From a virus: DNA of 64,000 nt. Below, piece after piece: positions 39,803-51,000 of the stretch (the stretch's first letter is position 1; each line of letters begins with the position of its first letter). A model generated the notes under the pieces. It was not told the origin of the DNA. It saw only the letters and a program-made list of their open reading frames with translations, and did not search any database. The DNA lies in IMG/VR virus record IMGVR_UViG_3300008119_000003, positions 56,321-120,320 of that record, one strand, 5' to 3'. The translations under genes were made by a program, and so were the position numbers.

Positions 39803-42800
39803 ATGGCTAAACAAAGAGGATCACAAGCTGGTGCTGCTAACCCAGCTCAGGCTAATACATCTGATATAACCGTAAACTCTTTTAACAAGGGTATGGTTAA
39901 AGACTATGATGTCACGTATGCTCCTGAAGGTACGTGGAATCATGCACGAAATGCTATTAATAATAGTAAGTCGGGAGATGTAGGTTTGATTGGTAATGAG
40001 CCGGCAAACGAGTTTTGTACGCAAGCCCCCTATACAGTAATTGGATCAATTCCTATTTATCAAGATTACTTTGCAATCTTTTCTACAAATGATACTGACT
40101 CGGAGATTGGGATATTCCATGAACCAAGTTGTACGTATATACCTGTAGTAAACGACCAGTGTCTAGCATTTAATAGAAACAATCTTATTATTGGAGATGC
40201 TAAATATAAATTTGACTGTACTTATGACCTTTATTGGGATGACGGATTAAACGTAAGTCGTAAACTAAATATCGGTCAGGTTGAATTAGACTCCTATCCT
40301 AATATATATAATAATGAACCTTGGCCGGGAGTACCTTATATATGTAATGAAGTACCAGCTGGTTCAAATGCCGACTGTATTATATGTGAGAACGTTATAC
40401 CTCTTGCGTTAAACTGCGAAAAAATACGTTTAAATAAACGTATGCTAATTCCTTGTGTTTCAGTTAGTAAGGGTTTATCTGGCGGTCAACTACGAAATGG
40501 TTCTTATTATGCAGTAATTGCATATTCGGAAAATCAGCAAAGAGTTACGGATTATTTTTCTCCGTCTAATATCCAAGCTTTATTTTCCCCTAATACAGCG
40601 GGGAGTTCATTAAATATAAGTTTTGGTAATTTAGATACAGAGAACTTTACTGAGTTTCAGTTAGTTGTGGTACATACTACAGATCAACAAACCGTAGCAT
40701 CTCAAGTAGGATTCTATAGTACCCAAACGCATTCAATAAGTTTTGATTATGTATCAGCTACATTACCTTCTATTCCATTAGAGTATATTCCGTTACGTAC
40801 GCCCGGCTATGATAAATCTGAAGCTATGTACGATGTTAACGGATATCTTATTCGTGTAGCTCCCACTGAAAAGTTTGATTTTAACTACCAACCCTTTGCA
40901 AACCAGATAGAAGCAGAATGGGTTATGATAGAGCAACCTTGGGACTATTATAGAAAAGGTGGTAGTACTGTAGGATACATGCGAGATGAGGTATATGCAT
41001 TTTGGATAAGATTTGTATATAACGATGGTAAGAAATCTAGCTCATATCATATTCCGGGTAGACAGGCGTTTGACTGGGAGTTAGAAAATTATAGTCCTAG
41101 CGATTTAGATAACATCGAGCGTTCTCAAGACCCTAACTACCAAACTAAAGTATGGGAAGTAATTAACACTGCTTATCCGACTAACTTACAAATACCCTTA
41201 AATAATGCTCCCGTGACTCCTGGTCAAGTAATTGCTTCAGGTAAAATGGGATATTGGGAATCAACTGAGCAGTATCCTAATAGTAATCCCGAAGTATGGG
41301 ACGCCTCATCTAATCCAGGTTTGTTTACTATATCAGGTAATAACACATCGTATGATCTATGTGGTAAACAAATTAGACATCATAAGATGCCATCTGACTT
41401 TTTAAACTCGAATGGTAATCAATTTGGTGATTTATACGTTAACCAAAATACAACGCACATTCGTGTAGATGATTATTTTCTTGCAGCAAACGGAAACCTT
41501 ACTCCATCTAAGCCTAAAGCAATTCGTTTACTAGGAGTTAGATTTGGAAATATAAAAGCACCTAGAGATAATAATGGAAAAATTATTCCAGGTATTGTAG
41601 GATATGAAATACTTCGTGCTTCAAGACAGGGTAACAAAACAGTTGTAGCAAAAGGCGCTATTAATAACATGCGTTCTTATAGAGAAGCTGGTGCGGCCAC
41701 AACAAATTCAGGAGCTCCTTTTGGAATAGCTACTGGAGATAAAATTCTTTATCCTAATTATGTAGGTAACTATTTAGGTTATGATTTTACTCTAACAAAC
41801 CTTAGTGAGCAAGCACCTTTTGTTAATGGTATTAGCCCACAAAATGACCCTGATACCTTTTTTGGATTTAATCCTAATGTACCAGCATATGAATCATCAT
41901 ATCTTACTTTCCATTCTCCAGATACAAATTTAGAATACCCATTCTTGTCGGTAAACGAATTAAAACTATACGGTCAGCTTGGAGATAAGTTTAATATGGA
42001 GGGTAAGTTTGAGGCCGTGCCTGGTCACCCCAAAGAAAAACTAATTACAAATAGAGCATTAGTTATAGCGGCCGTTGCTGGTTTAGGTATTGCGGCAAAG
42101 GCTGTTCGTGGTCAAAGAGTTACTAGTCAAGCTTTACCATTAAACGCTCCTATTGCATCTCCTGCTACAGCAACACAATCAGCAATTGTTGCGGGGGGTT
42201 TAACAGGTTTTGATATAGGTGCTGCATCAGCACTTCATTTATTAACTGCGGCTATAGGTGGTACTAACCCTGCTCTTAATCCCGATGAAAATGCCGCTGT
42301 AGCTGCTTACATATTAGCCCAGTCTTTAACAGCTGGTGTATCATCAGCTGGATTAGCACCGCCTTCTTTAAGTAGATCCCTAACGTACGGAGATTATCAA
42401 TATGTTCCAACTGGAGTATTAGCCGGTAATTCTATTGTAACTTTTGCATACTACTGGTCACAAGGTATAGATAGTATACTTGATTTAATGTATGCTTTAG
42501 CGCCGTATAAGGATTTTGTTCTTCGTTCCGTAAGTCATCTTAATTTACATAAGATGCAACCTGGTAATATTAAAACTGCATTTCAAGGAAGCGGTAATAC
42601 CCGAAGATTAATTAATGATATTAATTACCTAAAAGATCAGTTTCAGTTTATAGGAAACTATAAGGTTAATAACTTATTCCGACCTAAGTGTGTAGCAATA
42701 CATTTAGGTAAAAATCTTAATGGTACAATAGTAGACAATCCTGTCTTTATGCAGGGTGCTTTTACGCCAACTGTATTTGATAACTCAGTTCAAACAGTAG

Positions 42801-45091
42801 GTAGCGTTATTAATAATACCCAATCTGCTAGTTTGATCAATAGAGGTATTAATCAGAATAACTTTACATCAGGTAAATTCTTTGCTAGCACATCCTGTAT
42901 GTACGGAGCCCTTAAAATAAGACTTCGTAACCAATACGGTCAAATAGAATCTGCTAATCAGATTACTACAGGGTGTGTTCAAAGATTTAAAGCTTCTATA
43001 AATCAGGAGCTTACACAGGCTGAAGCAGGTCAAGTAGTAGTTATAAAATCTCCTGCAATATTTGGGGGTGACACATATGTGGGTCGTTATACTGAGAAGA
43101 ATACCTTCTTCTATTTCTACGACTGGTTATATGATGTTCCTGCAGGAACAGAGATTGATTATACTCTAAAGTACATGATAACTTATCCTCGCTTCTGGGC
43201 AGACTTTACTAAGTTCTCTGCAAGCGAGTTTATGCAGAATGTTACAACAGGTATATTAGGTCTTACTTCTAATACCTTGCGACAAGCAATGCCTGCTGGA
43301 AAATATAATCTAGATATGTATGTTGGTCAATCAGATACTGGTGCAGTAGATGATCCTGGACAAGGTACTGGTTTACAAAGAGGAGTTCTTGGAGTACTAG
43401 CAGGAGGTATGTATTTATTCCAATCAGGAGTAAGAGACTTCTTTGTAGAATCTGAATACAATATTGACTTACGAGAAGAAGGAGAATTACCGGAAGAAAA
43501 GTTCTATAACCCCTATGGTTATAAAGACCTTAAAGGATTATTCGATACAAACATAATCAAGTTTGGTAATTACTTTAACTATGACATCTCTCTTGGAGTA
43601 TCTCGTACAATGAACAACTATATAACTTGGGGATCTATGCAGAATAGATCTTACAATCCGTTAGTTGCCGAGACATGTTACCAGTATTATCCTTATCGAG
43701 TAATTTATTCTTTGCCAAACAATTCTGAGGATAAGAAAGATTACTGGCAGATATTCTTAGTAAATAACTACTATGACTTTGACAGTAGGGTAACAGCATT
43801 TAAGTCTATCAATAGAAATGGCGCGATTATTCTTCAAGAGAAAGCTACGCCTCTAATGTTTAATGCTGTAGATAGTCTGCAAACTACAGCAGGTACAAAA
43901 ATTACAATTGGTGACGGAGGACTATTTAGTCAGCCTTTACAAACTTTAAGTAATGCTGACATAGAATTCCAACACGGTTCTTGTCAAGATAGATTATCCG
44001 TAATTAATACACCAGCCGGAGTATATTGGATGAGCGCTTCTCAAGGTAAAATCTTTACTGTAGCAGAAGGAATGCAACCTATCTCAGATATAGGAATGAA
44101 ATGGTGGTTCTCTAAGTACCTACACTATTTCTTGTTAGACCAATTCCCCGACTTCCCAATTGTAGGAAATCCTGTAGTAGGTATCGGTTGCCAAGCTACA
44201 TTTGATAACGAAAACCAAATTATATATTTCTCTAAAACTGACTACAAGGTTAAAGAAGAGTTTGTAAGTATGGTTACTATTCAAAAAGGAGATCAGTTCT
44301 ATTACGGTAATAATCCAATCGAACTAGGAAATCCAATCTACTTTGACAACTTATCTTGGACAATAAGCTTTGACCCTAAAATTAAAGCTTGGTTATCTTT
44401 CCACGACTGGCATCCTGAATTAGGAATCTCTAACATCAAAGGTTTCCTTACTACTAAAACTGATGCTGGAATTGGTAAGATATGGAAACACTATAATAAT
44501 ACATCTAAGTTCTGTAACTATTACGGAATAGACTATCCATTTGAGATAGACTATATCTCAGCTACCGGTCAAACTGTAACAACTACACGAAGTGTAGAGT
44601 ACTTACTAGAATGTTATATATACGATCAGGATGGTATTGACCGCTATGAAGTTCTAGACTTTAACTTTGATAAAGCTATTGTATATAACAATGAGCAAGT
44701 TTCTGGTAACTTGAGATTAAATCTTAGTCCAAAAAACAATGCTCCAGTAATTGTAAACTATCCACAGGTAGACCCAGCAACAGGTATTATAAATATCCTA
44801 TTCTCTAAAGAAGAACAGAAGTATAGATTCAATCAGTTCTGGGATTTTACAAGAGACCGTGGAGAATTTCCAACAGGAGGTGTTTTAGTACAGCAACCTA
44901 TTTGGAATACAGAACTTAACGGTTATATTCGTACATTAAATAGTAACAACATTAACTTGAATAAATCACCTTTTGAAAGAAAGAAGTTTAGACATTACGC
45001 TAATCACGTTGTGTTAATAAGAACTGTATCTGATAATGTAAAGATGCTTCTTAAGGTGACTAATAATAAATTGCTTAACTCTCCTCGCTAA
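39803..45091 (+). CDS. large tail 'muzzle'/stabilisation protein, 1762 aa
   Basis: Starts with SDITVNSFNKGMVKDYDVTY and VTYAPEGTWNHARNAINN, the recognisable opening of the large tail protein that crowns the ring stack in crAss-like phages (P22 gp10-like). Extensive beta strands and propeller-like repeats follow, with many Tyr/Asn residues (for example DGLNVSRKLNIGQVELDSYP). A short Gly/Ala-rich segment around residues 750-850 (ALVIAAVAGLGIAAKAV) is partly hydrophobic and may be an inserted element. The stop overlaps the next start. Confidence 0.85.
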   Translation: MAKQRGSQAGAANPAQANTSDITVNSFNKGMVKDYDVTYAPEGTWNHARNAINNSKSGDVGLIGNEPANEFCTQAPYTVIGSIPIYQDYFAIFSTNDTDSEIGIFHEPSCTYIPVVNDQCLAFNRNNLIIGDAKYKFDCTYDLYWDDGLNVSRKLNIGQVELDSYPNIYNNEPWPGVPYICNEVPAGSNADCIICENVIPLALNCEKIRLNKRMLIPCVSVSKGLSGGQLRNGSYYAVIAYSENQQRVTDYFSPSNIQALFSPNTAGSSLNISFGNLDTENFTEFQLVVVHTTDQQTVASQVGFYSTQTHSISFDYVSATLPSIPLEYIPLRTPGYDKSEAMYDVNGYLIRVAPTEKFDFNYQPFANQIEAEWVMIEQPWDYYRKGGSTVGYMRDEVYAFWIRFVYNDGKKSSSYHIPGRQAFDWELENYSPSDLDNIERSQDPNYQTKVWEVINTAYPTNLQIPLNNAPVTPGQVIASGKMGYWESTEQYPNSNPEVWDASSNPGLFTISGNNTSYDLCGKQIRHHKMPSDFLNSNGNQFGDLYVNQNTTHIRVDDYFLAANGNLTPSKPKAIRLLGVRFGNIKAPRDNNGKIIPGIVGYEILRASRQGNKTVVAKGAINNMRSYREAGAATTNSGAPFGIATGDKILYPNYVGNYLGYDFTLTNLSEQAPFVNGISPQNDPDTFFGFNPNVPAYESSYLTFHSPDTNLEYPFLSVNELKLYGQLGDKFNMEGKFEAVPGHPKEKLITNRALVIAAVAGLGIAAKAVRGQRVTSQALPLNAPIASPATATQSAIVAGGLTGFDIGAASALHLLTAAIGGTNPALNPDENAAVAAYILAQSLTAGVSSAGLAPPSLSRSLTYGDYQYVPTGVLAGNSIVTFAYYWSQGIDSILDLMYALAPYKDFVLRSVSHLNLHKMQPGNIKTAFQGSGNTRRLINDINYLKDQFQFIGNYKVNNLFRPKCVAIHLGKNLNGTIVDNPVFMQGAFTPTVFDNSVQTVGSVINNTQSASLINRGINQNNFTSGKFFASTSCMYGALKIRLRNQYGQIESANQITTGCVQRFKASINQELTQAEAGQVVVIKSPAIFGGDTYVGRYTEKNTFFYFYDWLYDVPAGTEIDYTLKYMITYPRFWADFTKFSASEFMQNVTTGILGLTSNTLRQAMPAGKYNLDMYVGQSDTGAVDDPGQGTGLQRGVLGVLAGGMYLFQSGVRDFFVESEYNIDLREEGELPEEKFYNPYGYKDLKGLFDTNIIKFGNYFNYDISLGVSRTMNNYITWGSMQNRSYNPLVAETCYQYYPYRVIYSLPNNSEDKKDYWQIFLVNNYYDFDSRVTAFKSINRNGAIILQEKATPLMFNAVDSLQTTAGTKITIGDGGLFSQPLQTLSNADIEFQHGSCQDRLSVINTPAGVYWMSASQGKIFTVAEGMQPISDIGMKWWFSKYLHYFLLDQFPDFPIVGNPVVGIGCQATFDNENQIIYFSKTDYKVKEEFVSMVTIQKGDQFYYGNNPIELGNPIYFDNLSWTISFDPKIKAWLSFHDWHPELGISNIKGFLTTKTDAGIGKIWKHYNNTSKFCNYYGIDYPFEIDYISATGQTVTTTRSVEYLLECYIYDQDGIDRYEVLDFNFDKAIVYNNEQVSGNLRLNLSPKNNAPVIVNYPQVDPATGIINILFSKEEQKYRFNQFWDFTRDRGEFPTGGVLVQQPIWNTELNGYIRTLNSNNINLNKSPFERKKFRHYANHVVLIRTVSDNVKMLLKVTNNKLLNSPR

Positions 45092-48000
45092 TGGCTAAAG
45101 TTTCGACCAAAGGTTACAAAAAAAATTCTAAGGATAAAGCGGAACCATCTCTTAGAATACCTTCATCTATTATCACAATGAAGGAAGATGACGGAACACC
45201 ATTAAAGAAAGGACCAATACTTGGTATTGATAACTTAGGTAACCAGCAGATGATGTTACCGGGTATGGACTACCAATTTCCCGGCAACTATGTAGATGAA
45301 ATACCTATGGCTAAAAGGGGAGGAACTAAAAAGGTCAAGATAGATAGTTTACCTAAGGCACAGAATGGAGAAGAGGTTACCCCTGAATATAGTTTTGTTC
45401 CACCAGACGCCGACAGGTATGGTATGAACAAATTTATACTAAAGGGCGATGATACTCAGTATGTAGATCCGGCATTGTTTCAGCAAGTACAAGATCTACA
45501 GAACAGAATCAACCCGCTTGCCCAAAGTAGTTCATCTTCTAGAAAAGAATATGAGAGAAGAGTTTTGGAAGCAATCAATAGGGTTGAACCACAAAACTAC
45601 GATGTAACAACATCAGGATACATTCCTGAATCAGTAAGACAATCGGAAGACGTTAGAAGGAACGGATTAAATGGATGTATCTCAGGAGTTTGTTACACAC
45701 TAAATGAAGCTGGTGAACCTGTAAGATATTATTCAAACTCGATGTTCCAGGATGCTATAAAGGCTGGTACTGAAAAAGATTGGGAACTTGATTTCGATAC
45801 TAAGAATATTAGCGGAGGAGATATTGTGCAATTTACAGGAGAACGTGAAGGTCCTCATCATGGGGCTCTAGTTGTACCTAATAGTGTTGTTAACAATGAA
45901 GATGGGACAATTACTTTTGAAGCGTTTATGAATTCTGGTACAGGTCCAATGTACAGAAAGACTTATACACTTGATCCTAAAGAAGACCGAGTGGACAATT
46001 TTAGCAATGAAACTATTCAGTTGATTAAACGTAAATCTCCATCTGATTTAGATAACCTTGTTGCACAAAGAGATCAATTAAAAAATCAGATAGAAGCGGC
46101 GGATCCTTCAGCTTTTAAAAAAGGACGTGCTCGTCGCTGGAACACATATATGCCTGGCGCATTTACAGAGGTAGGCGTAGATTACAGCAGATTCGATGGA
46201 CTAGACCCCGAGCGTTTAGTAGCAGGTAGTATGATGCAGAACTTAAAATTAGAAGATGCAGCACGGTTGCTAAGACAAAGTACTATATCTACTCCTAAAC
46301 CAATAGACGGAATAAATATAAAATTTGATTCAAAATATGATATTGACTATGATGCCTTACGTAAAACAGGAGGCTTTGAAAATATTCTGAATCAGATTAA
46401 TGATCCTGAATTCAAGATGAATTTCATGAAAGACATGAACATTACTAATAGAGAGTATAATGCTCTTGTATTAAATAGTTTTGGTCTTTATGGTCAGGAA
46501 AGCGGCTTTGGTACTAAGACTGGGGGGATCGAGGAAACAGATGTTGCTAGAAAGGCGGACTCTGTTGCAGAAGATATATGGTCTCGTGTTACCGGTAAAG
46601 GTGCATTCAGACGAGATGTTGATGAAGACTATAGTAGAGGATTAACTCAAGTTAAATTAAGAAACATTAAAGGTCAGGACAGAAGACAATATGGTATTGA
46701 TAAAGAATCCGTAGAGGATGATCCTACGAAAGCATTTACGGCAGCAATGATTGTTAATGCACAAAACCTACCAGAGCTAAGGAAGCTTGCTGATAAAGGA
46801 GAGACCGATGCGCTAAATATGAGTAACTATTTAGACTTCATTCCTTATATGTATAACCAACCAAACCGATTGAGAAGAGGGGATAGAAAAACTATTGAAC
46901 GAGCTTTGGCAGAAGGAGAAGATCCTGCTCAAGCGTTAGTTATTGATCCTAACTCTCCAATGGCAAATAATGAGTACGTTAAAAATGTACGTACCTATTC
47001 AGACCTACTTAAATTTATGCCGCTTGCTATAGACACGGTTCCTAAAAAATTCGGTGGACCTTTATATAAAGCACAGGATGGATTTAATTTTAGTTTTGAT
47101 CCTAGTAAATCTTTTGCTGAGAACACGGAGCTCAATAAAAGAGCTCAGATCATGGGTTGGAATTCCGTTGCAGAATATGAAAAATCGGGATGGGGGCAAA
47201 ACGAAGTAGCTTTAAAACAAAGAGCTTTAATCAACAATCCGCAGGTTCAGCAAATGGCTAAAACGGCTGCAGAAATGAATCCTGAATTAGCTAATGTACA
47301 AGCTAGACAGGATCAACTCTACGCTAATAAAACTAGTAACACCCAAAAAGCAGTTAACCAAGCTTACTATACATTAAGTAATCCTTTAGATGCTTTAGGT
47401 CAATATTCAAAATATGGGTATATACCTCAAGGTAATGTTGGTAACTATGGTTATAAGGATGATTCTGCTGGACCGGTATCACTTGCAAATACTACATTTA
47501 ATCCTTTTGCATGGGGTAATGCAGCCTACAGATTTGCTAATGAAGTTGGTAATGCTGATTCCTGGACTACAGGAAGAGGTGCTGTAAATATGACAACAGA
47601 TTTTCTAGAGGCTCTTCCATTGTTTTCTGAGGCCAGTAAAGCCGCAGAACCTGCGCTTAAATATATGGGTGAAGGATTGAATACTGCTGCAAAATACCCG
47701 GGACAGTTATATAATAATGTAGCTACGGGTAACAGCTTTATACCATATGCTTGGAAAAGTCCTGCAGTTGGGTTATCACAAGAAAAAAGTGCTGAAATGT
47801 TTAAAGGTCTTTTAAACAGTGGTAAATTAACACCTGCCGAAAATGCTTTAATAATTGAATATCAAAGTAATAGTAGACCGTTTACAGGAAGATCCACAGT
47901 TGGTGCAAATGTTTTAAATACAGAAAAGAGAGCAGCACTGAATGATATAATTAAAAAATATAACTTGGATGTTAATAGCGATGCTATATTAACAAGAAGA

Positions 48001-51000
48001 TTTAATTTTGATCGGGGTACCCTTGGCACAGGAATAGAAAATGGTAGGATGAATTTTGGGGATAGACCTACATCTTTTAGTGCAGGAGTTGGAACTGAGG
48101 GATATTCTGGTGCTCCAGATAGACTAGTTATACCTAATAGGTATGTTAAAAATATGGGTAATAATCTTTTAGCCAATCCTTACGGAAAAGTATCTGATGA
48201 AACGTTAAGTTTTCTTGAGGGTTCTGCAAAAGACTTTGCTTTAAATGCACCTAGTTTAAATGAAGCTATTATTGGCGAAAGAGAATTAATAGGTACAGGA
48301 CTAGACTTTAAGCAAATAGGTAAAGTTAAAAATGATATTGGTGGATTTGACTATGTGGTTAAACCAAAGAATATTAAAGGCGGAACAAATATTAATAGTG
48401 GTGATAAAACATTTAAGTCTGAAATAGATTGGGCTAAATGGAATCCTGAAACTCCTAATCATCCAGAACTTATTAATGAGTATAACGCTATAGAGCAGAA
48501 TACAAAAATGAGCGGGGATTGGCTAAAAAGAATAGATGGTAAAAAATGGAAACCTAGTGCAGAAGCTAAAAAAATGGGTTTGGTAGAACAGGAGTATATA
48601 ATGCAATCAAGTGATAGATTTAAAAAAGCATATCCTGAAGGATTCGAAACTACTTATAGAGGACAAAATACGGGTACCGAAGTTATGGGAGGTGGTGATA
48701 GAGGATATGACCCAAGAATTGTTTTTACTGGCGATAAGGATGTTGCTTTATCATACGCACAAACCCCTTTTAATGGTAAAAAACATTCTGGAGAATTATT
48801 TATGCCTGGTATCTCAGATCCGAGCCAACCTGCTTTCTATAAACTAATGTATCCTAAAACTAGTAAAAGTAAGACACTTACAGCTCGTAATGGTGACTGG
48901 CGATTTATAAAAGATGCTGAAATTGCAAAAGCTGTTAATCCCCATTTTACAAATACTCTTAGTACTGACGATCTTACCAAGTACTTAAGTAAGAGTGATT
49001 TAGACCTTATAAATATTAATGGTGTCAATGACTATATGGTCGGCTCAGATTTAAGAGACTTTGCTAAAAATTTTATTACGACAGGGAAAATATTTCCAAA
49101 TACAAAAATTATAAATCAATCACCAGGTAGATATTTAAAATCAGTTATAGGTAATAACGGTATGTTTGACATGAACAACCCTAATATATATAAGACGCTG
49201 CTACCTCCAGCCCTTTTAATTGGAGCAGGAGCTATCAGTCAACAGAAAGATGGTGGAGAATTACCTAAAGCACAAAATGGCAGAGACATATCTGTGCCAG
49301 ATCTAAGAAGAGTTAAGATACAGTTATTACCTAAAGCGGAGAATGGTAGTAACTTTAAACCTAGTTATGATTGGAGAAAAAGTCCTGCAGAAAATGCAGA
49401 ACTCAATAGACGAGCGCAAGTTATGGGATGGAACTCTGTTGCTGATTATGAGGCATCAGGCTGGGGACAAAATGGTTATGTTAAAGTACCTGAGGTAATC
49501 CGTCAACAAAGAATTGATAAAGGGATTCCGGCAGATCAAATACCCGAGTACGAAAAGATAGAGGAGAAGAAAATTAGTCCTGAACTAAAGTCTATTATAG
49601 ATAAACAAGAGGCTAGAAGTACCGCAGACAAAAATAAAGCAGCTAAAGAAAAGTATGATAGAGATATAAAAAACTTTAGACCTGCGCCTGTTAATGATCC
49701 AGCTGGTTTACCTAGTGTACCTATTATTGAAGCAGCGCTTATGGCTCCGGTGGCTCTTGGAGAAGCCGGATTAGCTGGACTTGGCGAATTAGCGTTTGGT
49801 GCAGCTGAGGCATCTCCGCTTATACAGAGTGCGATAGCTGGAGGAAGAGGTTTATTAAATGCTGCGCCTTCCTCAGTACCTTGGCTTAATGCTGGTAATG
49901 CATTAACATATGGATTTGGAGTACATGGTGCAAACGCTATAAGAACCGGAGAAGTTGCTAAACCTTGGATACATGCTAATGCTACAGGTAATCCAATGGA
50001 CTACGGAAACGCCTTTGCTGAAAATTTAATGACTGCTTTAGAGGTAGCACCTTTTGTTGGACCGACTGTAAAAGGAACATCAAAAATAGTGCAATCAACT
50101 GCTTCAACTTTTGCTGATAACTATAAAATCAGAGCAGAATTAGCAAAAATTCAAAATGAAGGCTTACAAGCAGGATTAAATGATTTTGAAATTGCCTATA
50201 GACAACTTAACCAAGTAGGTATAACATCTAATCAACGTAAAGGTTATGTTCCAGGAGTTTCAGAATTTTTCCATAAGTATATAACACCTTTTGGTTATAC
50301 TGGGGCAAATGAATCAAAACTTGCACAAAGTTATAAAAATATTAAAGCAGGAGGATGGGAAGAAGCATATAGACGTGGTATTGGACCAAAACCTAATACC
50401 ACTTCACAAGCAATGTTAGATTATTGGTACAATAAACATGCTAAACTAAATACTAGAGATGATGCTTGGAGAATGTATTTAGGGATGCCTCAAAAACACG
50501 GTACATTTAGTTTGGCTGATACAGCACCTGTAATGCACCCTGCTTACAAACCTGGATCTTTAGCAGGAATGGATATTTATAATATCCCTAAAAATGTAGT
50601 ATTTGAAACAAAACCGGTCGACCTTTTTAATAGTAATAAGAGAAAAGTAGATGGATTTAGTGAAGTAACTAGACGGATGGGTAGTATACCAGAAGAAGGT
50701 ATGGGGCCTCTGGATAAACCAATATTTCTAGATCGTGATATGGTGGTTATGGGAGGATACAATAAAGTATTAACTAAAGATGGATTACAATATAATGATA
50801 TATGGGATTTAGATCCGACAATTAACTTTGAAACTCTAGTACCAGGCCGCGTTAAAAAAATGATGCCTGGAAAATGGAAAGAAAAACTTTTTTATAAAGA
50901 CGTTCCTATATCAAGTGCCGCATATCATCCTAGTCATACATCTAGCGGCTATATTAATCAGCCAATGCAGGTTACTGTACCTAGACAAGTTACAATTCCA

